Assembly (NCBI GenBank): GCA_023205875.1
Contig: CP060764.1
Coordinates: 496,001 to 560,000 of the forward strand
DNA from: Chloropicon primus
Taxonomy: Eukaryota > Chlorophyta > Chloropicophyceae > Chloropicales > Chloropicaceae
Reading direction: 5' to 3'
DNA length: 64,000 bases
Positions within the stretch are counted from its first letter, which is position 1. Each line of letters opens with the position of its first letter. Positions 19,227 to 27,372 of the stretch are shown here, in pieces. A program made the position numbers and the translations under genes. The notes beneath the pieces were generated by a model. That model made no database searches and was not told the DNA's origin. It saw only the letters and a program-made list of their open reading frames with translations.

Positions 19227-21266
19227 ATGCTTCAGCAGCAGTACCACGAGGTCGGGGTTCCGCCCCACCACCACCAAGTCGTCGGCGCGGAAGCCGGTGC
19301 CTCGGGCTACCACCGCCAGGAGAGCAGGAGCTCGAGCTCCCACTCCCAGGAGGGTTTGCCGCCCCATCCACCACCACCGCACCCGGGTGCGGGTGGGCCC
19401 GCGACCGAGGCGGTGTTCAACGCCCTGGGGTACGGCGGCCCGCCCGCCCAGTCCGCGAAGAAGCCCCCGAGCAGCAAGTACGGGTTCAGGTTCCTCAAGC
19501 ACGAGAGGCAGATCCTGGAGCAGTGGTACGCGGACCACGACGGGAGGACGGCGCCGATCGCGCAGCGCAAGCAGTGGTGCATGGTGTGGAACGACCACCG
19601 GAAGAGGTACAAGGAGTACCACACGGAGGTGACCCACCAGCAGTGCAAGCAGTGGTTCGAGAACATGCGCAGGACCAGGAACCAGAAGGGCGGTGGAGGG
19701 AGGGTGAAGCACCACCACCACCACCACCACCACATGGCGGGCGGCCCGCCGGGGCACTTTGCGCCCCACGGGCAGCCCGCGAGCGTCCACCCCGGCGTGA
19801 ACCCGCGGACCTACCTGGCCGCCAGCACCGCCAAGATGCACGACGCGATCACCCAAGCCGCCGCGACGGTGGCCGAGCACATGCACCTGCTCCAGGAGGG
19901 CTACGTCCCCCCGGAGGACGACGCCGAGTTCGGTTGGGAGGAGGCCGACCTGAAGGGCATCGTGGAGAAGCTGCTGGTCGCCCTGGAGTCCCAGTTCCAC
20001 AGCAACTCTGGGGTCCCGTCCCCCCAGTCCACAATCTCGCCCCAGCAGGAGTTCCACTTCCGGATCTTCCAGCAGATGCTGGCCCAGGACAGGCAGATGG
20101 ACGGCGAGTGGGAGAACCTGAACGACCTGTCCGCGATGCTGCAGGAGAGGACCGAGGGGGACGAGGACTCGCGGGAGTTCGCCCTGGAGAATGCCGGGAA
20201 GATCGTCGACATGTACCTGCAGAAGCTGGAGATGGTAGTGACGGAGAAGACCAAGATCATCATCAGCTTGCTGGGGAGCCTCCCAGTGCTGATTCAGCCG
20301 CCGGCCTCCGTCAAGTCGGAGGCCGCGGCCGTCAGCGACCCGGATGGGCAGAGGGACTTGGCCTGGAGCAGGGCTTGGACCGCCCCTCCCCGCGGCCTGG
20401 ACCACAAGAAGACCGCCACGACCAAGCTGGACATCTTCCAGGGCTGCTTCCTGAGCGACCACCAGAGGGCGAACTACTTCCTCGGGGTGCCCCTGCACGC
20501 CAGCGCCCTGGCCTCCGCCGTGTGCTTCAGCTTGGGCTCGGGCTCGGGCGACCAGGAGGAGAGGCTCACCTCCCAGCAGGCCGACAACCTGGTGAGCCTG
20601 TACGAGGTCGCCGCCGTGCAGGAGCTCGAGCTCACCCAGCAGCTCGACTCGCTGTGGAACTTGAAGCCCTTCGACTGCCAGAGCCTCGCCACGGACTCTT
20701 GGAGGATGTGGATCCAGAACCACAACAAGCCTGAGTTCTACTACCCTCTCAAGGTGCTAGCGGACGCGGTGCCCGCGGCGGACCAGAACTACGGCTTTGT
20801 GTCCGCAACGAGGAATTCTCTGGTCTTGTCCCTGAGCTTCCTCAAGGGCCTCAGGTACGCCTTGCCCCTCCCTCTGTTCATAAAGTGCATGATCCAATTC
20901 CACCAGGCGCACTATTTATTCTCCGCTTCTGCGATGCTCGAGGAGCTGACCGTGATGGCCGGCAATCTGGCGGGGTCCGCTGGGCCAAAGGATGCCAAGC
21001 AGGACGCCTCCCAGCCCTCCGATGCTCATCCAGCGGTGAAGGAGGAGAAGAAGGAGCCAGCCATGAAGCAGGAGGAGAAGGAGCCAGTTGTGAAGCAGGA
21101 GGAGAAGGAGCCAGCTGTGAAGCAGGAGGAGAAGGAGCCAGCTGTGAAGCAGGAGGAGAAGGAGCCAGCCGTGATGCAGGAGGAGAAGGAGCCAGCCGTG
21201 AAGCTTGAGTCGAAGACTACTACCGAGGGGGAGGAGGGTGACGCCGTCAAACCACAAGGGGTGTGA
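19227..21266 (+). CDS. Homeodomain transcription factor with an extended helix 2-3 loop
   Basis: A 679-residue intronless protein starting MLQQQYHEVG at 19227. The N-terminal 80 residues are His/Pro/Gly-rich. The homeodomain spans about 89-155: YGFRFLKHERQILEQWYADH, then QRKQWCMVWNDHRKRYKEYH, then QQCKQWFENMRRTRNQK. WFENMRRTR keeps the Trp-Phe-x-Asn core. The loops are longer than the usual 60 residues, as in WUSCHEL-type homeodomains, but I cannot place it in that class. A poly-His run (about 163-170) follows. The middle is acidic and helical without a recognised domain. The C-terminus has six or more tandem nine-residue repeats of the type KQEEKEPAV. Confidence 0.8.
   Translation: MLQQQYHEVGVPPHHHQVVGAEAGASGYHRQESRSSSSHSQEGLPPHPPPPHPGAGGPATEAVFNALGYGGPPAQSAKKPPSSKYGFRFLKHERQILEQWYADHDGRTAPIAQRKQWCMVWNDHRKRYKEYHTEVTHQQCKQWFENMRRTRNQKGGGGRVKHHHHHHHHMAGGPPGHFAPHGQPASVHPGVNPRTYLAASTAKMHDAITQAAATVAEHMHLLQEGYVPPEDDAEFGWEEADLKGIVEKLLVALESQFHSNSGVPSPQSTISPQQEFHFRIFQQMLAQDRQMDGEWENLNDLSAMLQERTEGDEDSREFALENAGKIVDMYLQKLEMVVTEKTKIIISLLGSLPVLIQPPASVKSEAAAVSDPDGQRDLAWSRAWTAPPRGLDHKKTATTKLDIFQGCFLSDHQRANYFLGVPLHASALASAVCFSLGSGSGDQEERLTSQQADNLVSLYEVAAVQELELTQQLDSLWNLKPFDCQSLATDSWRMWIQNHNKPEFYYPLKVLADAVPAADQNYGFVSATRNSLVLSLSFLKGLRYALPLPLFIKCMIQFHQAHYLFSASAMLEELTVMAGNLAGSAGPKDAKQDASQPSDAHPAVKEEKKEPAMKQEEKEPVVKQEEKEPAVKQEEKEPAVKQEEKEPAVMQEEKEPAVKLESKTTTEGEEGDAVKPQGV
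21036..21207 (+). repeat. 27-bp coding tandem repeat (KQEEKEPAV units)
   Basis: About six imperfect 27-base units at the 3' end of the homeodomain gene, each coding a nine-residue Lys/Glu/Pro unit. Units differ by single bases, so the array is recent or kept uniform. It is likely length-variable between strains. Confidence 0.9.
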
Positions 21267-21640
21267 TGGATCGCGTTGCTGAGCCCGGGCGGGTGCCCGG
21301 AAGGACAGACCACTCACCACCACGCTGTTGAGGAGATGACAGAGATGCAGATGCACCTATCGTTGACAGATAGGAGAGCGAGCGACGACCATTTTACGAA
21401 AGAAAGAAAAAATTGCATGCGGGTGTGCATGTGCATGTGCATTCTTGTGTTGATTCATGTACACTTAGTTGGATCTTTGAACCCTTTCCCTTTCCCGTGC
21501 CCCCCAATCTCCCTCCGTCCAACCCCCTCTCTTCTCGCTCGTGTCTCAGAAAAGTCCAGTCCAGGGGACCAGCCGGATCACGCGCGCCACCTCACCTGCA
21601 CATTGGCGGGCGTTAGGGAGGGCTTTAGAAGAGGGAAGAC
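21267..21640. other. Intergenic region upstream of arginine deiminase
   Basis: 3' flank of the homeodomain gene followed by the arginine deiminase leader. A GTGCATGTGCATGT-type run lies near 21423-21440. No gene is seen. Confidence 0.5.
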
Positions 21641-23117
21641 ATGGAGGGGAACCTGTTGTTACAGGCGGCGAAGGCTCGGAGCGCGAGCGCTCTTGACGTC
21701 GCAGCCGTGGCCGAGAGGTCGAAGAGTGGGTCGAGCGGTCCGTACGCGCAAGCCGCGGAACTGCTCGACAGCACCTCCTCTGACTTTGGGAAGAGCTCGC
21801 AAGTGCACGAGAACGACCTCGCGGAGGTCGTCGTGGTGTGCGAGCCCGGCTTGCAGAAGCAGATGGGTGCGTTGCACCCCGCGGCCGCGCTGTACGAGAG
21901 GTTCGTGAACATAGAGAAGTCCATCTCGGAGCACGCGAACTTCAGGGAAACATTGCGGAAGAGGGGCGTTAAGGTGCTGACGGTGAGGGAGATACTGAGG
22001 CACGGGCTTGACCGCAACCTGAGGTGCAGGATAGACCTCGAGGACCTCGCCATGGGGTTCCTGACGTACCAGGCGGACTCCGTCCAGGGTGAAAGCACGC
22101 CCACGTCGAGGGACAAGCTCAACAAGGACCTGAAGGAGCACATTTCGGACTCGTACAAGCGTCTCGTGCTGGAGAACATGTCGCCAGACCAGCTGATCGA
22201 CGTCATCCTGACCAAGCCCACCGTGACGGTGAAGCCAAGCTTCAGGGACACCGGGTTCACTGCGTCTTACGAGTTCGAGCCCCTGACCAACTTGATCTTC
22301 ACGAGGGACCAGCAGATCACGACCGCCAAGGGCATAGTCATGGCGTCGCTAAGGTCCTCCCAGCGGCAGCACGAGATAAAGGTGATGAAGTTCTGCTTCC
22401 AGAAGCTCGGCATCAACGTGCTGGGCCAGGTGGACCAGCCTGGCTACCTCGAGGGGGGTGACTTTTTCCCCGCGGGCGAGGGCCTCTGCTTCGTGGGCGT
22501 CGGGCTCCGGTCAAACGAAGAGGCGGTGGTGCAGCTGATGGAGAAAGACTACTTTGGAACGACGAGAGTGGCGATAGTGAAAGACATGTTCGAAAAGGAC
22601 CAAGACAGGTGAGTACCGAGGACAATTTTCTTGGGTCTGCGCACTCTTTTTTTCTTCTTTGTTCTGTGCTGAGCGCCCTCCCTGACCTCAGATCATTGTC
22701 GTTGTCTCTCTGCTCAGGATGCACCTCGACTGCGTCTTTAGCATCCTTTCGAACGACTGCGTGCTGATGCTGGAGGACATGATGGGCGCCGATTCTCCCA
22801 CGAGGAGACTCGTGGACGAGTACACCATCGGGGACGATGGGAAGTACACAAAGTCCAAGTCGGACGTCGAGTTCTCGCAGTACTTGGTGGACGGGGGTTA
22901 CAAGATCATACCGGTGACGGGGGAAGAACAGCTACAGTACGCTTGCAACGTTGTCAACCTCGGAGGCAGTCGTATCCTAAGCTGCCACGCTCCGACCGCG
23001 AGGAAGATTTGCAAGAGCCCTCATTTCTCGGGCACGATGGAGTACCTGGAGTACTCGGCGATCACCGCCATGTACGGCGCCCTCCACTGCAGCACTCAGA
23101 TAGTAAAGCGCTCTTGA
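21641..23117 (+). CDS. Arginine deiminase, two exons
   Basis: Exons 21641-22608 and 22718-23117 give 455 residues. The donor is ACAG|GTGAGT and the acceptor CTCAG|G. Arginine deiminase turns arginine into citrulline and ammonia. Guanidino-modifying enzyme motifs are present: EPLTNLIFTRDQQITTAKG, YLEGGDFFPAG, the His in MHLDCVFSIL and the nucleophile Cys (residue 447) in GALHCSTQ near the C-terminus. The FTRDQQ signature and length fit the eukaryotic and bacterial ADI family reported from green algae. There is no clear targeting peptide, though the first 35 residues are not conserved. Partner enzymes of the pathway are not nearby. Confidence 0.93.
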
Positions 23118-23239
23118 TTTTTTTTCTTTCGATAAATACCTTGGTATCTGCTGACTTCAAAACGACGATCTTTACAAGTATTAAGGCTTTGGACTGGGTG
23201 TCAAAGTGCACCCTCCGCCGCTCGCTTCTCAACCACCAA

Positions 23240-24854
23240 TTACTTTGGGATCGCCGGGATGGCTCCGAACTCCGTACCGACCTCTCCGCCCTTGATCATG
23301 TGCGCCTGCGCGGACATGAGAACGAACCAAGCGACAAAGAGCCCGAACCCAACGAGAAGGAATCCGATCCACAAGTGGTCGAGGGCGTCGATGCAGTTCT
23401 TGCAGTAGTTGTCGGTCAAGTCCTTGGCCGTAGTCCGCACGAACTTGCAAGTGATGAGATCCTCGGTCTCTGGCAAAATCCTGATCAAGTCGGATGCACC
23501 TTGGGACAAGTCCACCATCCTCAAGAAATCAGTCCTGATAATGGGCTTCCCGGCCTGTCGGCAGGACACCAGGTCGTCGTCGTCGCAAGCGAGAGGCTGG
23601 TAAGTCGCTTGGAATTGTGGGAGCGTCACCTTGTTGTCGGACGTAGGATAAGGGCAAGTGGATTGCACATATCTCGTGAGGGCGTTCGACATGGCGCTTG
23701 CGGTGCACTCGGAGGCAAAAGGGTTCAAGTTGCAGTTCACGAATGGCACGCACATGAGGTCCAGAGTGATGGCCTGGGCCCTGACCTGGTCGCAGACGCT
23801 CGACGTGATTCCCTGGCAGGCCGTCAAGGCGTCCGCGGTAGCCGTGTTCGCCTTGCCGATCTCCTTGTTGATCTCCGTCGCAAATTCGTTCAGGTTCTTG
23901 TACGCCTCCTCGAGAGACTCCGCGGCAGTCTCCCTGTCGGGACAAGGGATGTACTCGGTCAAAGTCGATTTCGCTGGAGTCTTCTGGTAAACAATCATCT
24001 CGTTGCAGGTGTCCGCGAAGAGCGCAGTCATCGGGAAGGAGACCCCGACGCAGGCCCAGGCGATCACACTGATGAGAGGCATGATGAGGGTGATAATGAT
24101 GGCCACGCTTCGCCACTTGCAGCCGGTGGCGAGGAGGAGGACCAAGCCAAAGAACATGAAGACGCAAGCCGCGATCAGGAAGGCAAGGTCCACGATCTTG
24201 AAAACGTCCTTCAGCTGCTGCTCGTAGTCGTCCACCTCGTTGGACATGTTGATGGCTTCCTCGGTGAGGTCCAGGACAACGTCCAGGGAGTCTTGGTCCA
24301 TGTTACCGAGCTTCTGCGCGGCTTGCACGAGAGCATCGCTGATTCCTATGATGGAGGCGACCACGGCGTCCTTGTTCTTCACGAGGCCGGAACTGAAGTC
24401 GTCCACCGAGGCCGTGGACTCCGCGCCGTAGATGTACACGATGGCCGATCCCGCGAACACGAGGAGGCAGAGGACCACGATGGCTATCGTGGAGCACAAC
24501 AGGCCCCTCTTCCTCTTTGCGGTCGGCCAGCATCCGCCTCCCCTGTCCTTCCTTCGCCACGAGCAGCACAGGCACCTGATGGTGAAGAAGAAAATTGGAA
24601 CAAGAAGGCTGAGCACCGCTAGCGCGACGCCGGGGATGGCCAAGAAAGCTGCAAGCGAGAGAGGTGAGATGAGGTGAGCAAAAGTGGCCCGTGCCTTGCT
24701 TGCGTCGTCGTTAGACGGACTCACCTAGCGAGTAACTGTACGCCTCTTCATCCGGATCGAAGCCACCCTCGTACTCCTCGAAATTGTCGCTGACGTCAAG
24801 CCGAGGTATATCGTCCCCTATGGTCGTAAACTCGAGTAGGGACCGCCCCTGCAT
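23240..24854 (-). CDS. Plant-type tweety-like multi-span membrane protein, two exons
   Basis: Exons 24725-24854 and 23240-24648 give 512 residues. The acidic first exon (MQGRSLLEFTTIGDDIPRLD) joins at CTAG|GTGAGT and TGCAG|CT. About five membrane segments are seen: 44-66, 86-112, 173-196 and 203-230, then a long Cys-rich outside loop (about 240-455) and a last span near 466-488. The layout and the Cys-rich loop match a plant protein family related to animal tweety chloride channels. Channel activity in plants is not established, so I give family only. The C-termini of this and the arginine deiminase gene converge 120 bases apart. Confidence 0.82.
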
Positions 24855-26160
24855 CTTGGCAACCGCGTGGGTCTGGTAATCACCTTGGCTCCCTCTCTCT
24901 CCCTCTGTCTCTGTCTCAACCTTTCCGACACAAGTTGTGGAAGCGGAAGCGTGGCCAAGGTCTCACGCAAGCGAGCACTGGAACTCCTCTCCAAAGGCGC
25001 AACCTTGGGACGACGGTCGTCGTCGTCGTCGTCGTCGTCGTTGTCCTCCTCGGGTCTCTCTGTGCTTGAGAAAGGTGCTGCTGGTCTCCAAGATAACGTC
25101 TCGCTAACATTTCCGTGGGATCAGGGGACAACGAGAGAGTAGGTTTCCTTTGTTCATTTTTTGGAAAGGAACTTTTCCGTGGGGACGCGGGCCGGGGGGA
25201 CCAAACGGTCACTTGGGTTGGGTTGGGTCCTGCAGGAGGAGGAGGAGGAGGAGGAGGAGACCGCTTACAGAGACCGCTTACAATGCTCTGCCCCCCCCCT
25301 TCCCCGCCGCCCCTCCTCTTTCCTTTCTTCGAGACCACCGCCACTCTCAAAGCACAAGCTTTGGGCGGCTCTCTTTCAAGGCTCAGAGACTCTCTTTTAA
25401 GGCTCAGAGACTCTCTCTCGAGGCTCTCCCAGGAGTCCTCGGCGGGGAGCGGGGCTGAGCTGCGCCCTGGAATCTCACGAAAGGGGCGTGCTTCCTCCTC
25501 TCCCATGGGGGGTGGGTGGATCATCCAGGATAATTTATCCTCGCTAGGATCATCACCGGTCCTCGTGGGTCCTCGTCCTCCTCCGGACCTGACCTGGACA
25601 CCCCCAGGCGATTGCAGCGAGGCCCTCCGGTCCCCCGTGCCGTCGTCTCCCCCGCGTTCCCCTCATGAGTCATCGCCAGGGTCTGTTTCAAGCCTTCAAA
25701 CGTTTGAAACCCGTCTCACGAGTCACGCACACGGCCTCCTCGTCTTGTCCATGGGATGACGGAACGGCTTGAACGTTAAACTTTCCCGAAATTCATATTT
25801 GACGCCTCCTGTGCGTTTCCTGTTCTTCCGTTACTTGATATTTGAAGTCTCCGAAACTTTTCCAGCCGAATTCTAAATTCTTCTCCCCCACAGATCACGG
25901 TCGCGGGGCGTCTTTGGGAGGAAGCCGGGGAGCCGAGCTCGAGAGTCGTGATGACGGTGGTTTCCTCCTCCTCCTTTCCTATACGTGCGCTCGACGGCAA
26001 ACCGTGGGACAGAAAGTTGAAGACCACGGCGACCGAGGACCAAGAACGAACCCTGCGACGAACGACCGTTACGAGAGAGAGAGAGGGAGCGTTACGCTTT
26101 ACGCACACACAGGAACAACAAGGACCCAAGCCATCCACGCAGAACGAGTTTGTGTTTGGA
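24855..26160. other. Long intergenic region upstream of the AP2 gene
   Basis: About 1.3 kb, the longest gap in the window, between divergent genes. It holds (GTC)n near 25016-25041, (GGA)n near 25237-25258 and a short direct repeat of GGCTCAGAGACTCTCT near 25380-25415. No protein is supported on either strand. Confidence 0.5.
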
Positions 26161-27162
26161 ATGTCGAGGTGCTTCACGATGGCGACGAGAGACGAGAGAA
26201 GAGACGTGCAGCTTCAAGTAATACTTGGGGACGTGATCAAGGAGAAGGGAGCCCTCTCCGACCGCGCGGAGAGTTTCCTCAACCGCACCAACCCCTGCTT
26301 CCGCGCCAACGCAGGGCTGAAGAGGAAATGGGTGGAGGACCAAGAGTGCGGTGCGGAGGCTCCGTCGGTCGAGGAGACTACCTGGAGCGCTCCCAGCGAG
26401 GGCTGCGAGTCCACGGGGAACGCGCCAGTGACCCCTCCCTTGGTTCGGCCGGAGGAGGAGCCCGAGGTGTTGAACTCCGCCGAGCCGAGCTTGCCCTCCC
26501 CGAGGGCGAAGAGCTCCGGCTACAGGGGGATCACGAGGAGGCGAAGGGGTTGGGAAGCGCACGTGTGGCGCCACGGTAAGCAGGCTTACCTGGGCGGCTA
26601 CAACGAGGAGAAGGACGCGGCCAGGGCCTACGACATGGCCGTCATCAAGATCAGGGGAATGGATTCCGAGACGAACTTCCCAGCAAGCGGGTACGTCGAG
26701 GACCTGAAGAGACTGAGGGCGGACGAGGTCTCCGTGGAGGAGTTCATCATCGCTCTGAGGGAGGAGGCCAAGGCTCTCACCAAGCGCCAGAAGGAGGAGG
26801 AGACGAAGAGGAGCTCCGACAGGCTTAGGGAGTTGTACCTCGAGCAGGGGAATCTCGCGCTTTCGAGCGAGCCGGCCGGCGATGTCGCGGCGGCACAGCG
26901 CGCGGCGAAGAGGCTGAGGCTGAGCGAGGCGGCAATCCTCTCGAACCTCAAAAGCCTCAGCAACGCGGACCCAAGCCCCCGAGTGATCAGGCCCACTCCA
27001 ATCGTGCCGAGTAGCCCGTGGGGAGAGCCCGTGATCAGCCTTCCAGCGAACGTGCAAAGCGTGGCGCAGCCATCTCCTGACCAGGCCACCCAGAATGTGA
27101 TCCACTACCTGGAGATGATGAAGCAAGCCCTCGCAATTATCGAGCTGGCCTGCAGGCTGTGA
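26161..27162 (+). CDS. AP2-domain transcription factor with one AP2 repeat
   Basis: A 333-residue intronless protein. I start at 26161 (MSRCFTMATRD); the frame is open further upstream but its composition changes. One AP2/ERF domain lies at about 117-181: SSGYRGITRRRRGWEAHVWR, then HGKQAYLGGYNEEKDAARAY, then TNFPASGY. The GGYNEEKDAARAYD pattern is nearer to AINTEGUMENTA-type AP2 repeats than to single ERF domains, although only one repeat is present. A Leu/Lys helix follows (SVEEFIIALREEAKALTKRQ). The family binds DNA and regulates transcription in plants and algae; targets are unknown. Confidence 0.9.
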   Translation: MSRCFTMATRDERRDVQLQVILGDVIKEKGALSDRAESFLNRTNPCFRANAGLKRKWVEDQECGAEAPSVEETTWSAPSEGCESTGNAPVTPPLVRPEEEPEVLNSAEPSLPSPRAKSSGYRGITRRRRGWEAHVWRHGKQAYLGGYNEEKDAARAYDMAVIKIRGMDSETNFPASGYVEDLKRLRADEVSVEEFIIALREEAKALTKRQKEEETKRSSDRLRELYLEQGNLALSSEPAGDVAAAQRAAKRLRLSEAAILSNLKSLSNADPSPRVIRPTPIVPSSPWGEPVISLPANVQSVAQPSPDQATQNVIHYLEMMKQALAIIELACRL

Positions 27163-27372
27163 CGAGACGCCGTTGTCCCCCCTAAAAAAACTACTAAAGC
27201 ATCTTTTTTTATCTATTATTGGACGTCCTTTTTTCACCCCTTGCACACTGTGTTGATCACCACTCTCGACGACGAGGACGAGGACGACGGACTTGGCTCA
27301 CGGGCTCCGCTCGTGGCTTGACCTCTCTCAAAGCAGGGAGTAAGTTTCTTGTACGCTTGGGTTTTACACTTT

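Noticed and set aside
18912-20723. A 603-codon open frame on the minus strand opposite the homeodomain gene
   Set aside because: Antisense shadow, rich in Leu/Val/His/Gly as expected when GC-biased codons are read backwards.
21036-21207. Regular 27-bp repeats resembling a CRISPR array
   Set aside because: There are no spacers, the repeats are in frame inside a eukaryotic gene, and the units are directly adjacent.
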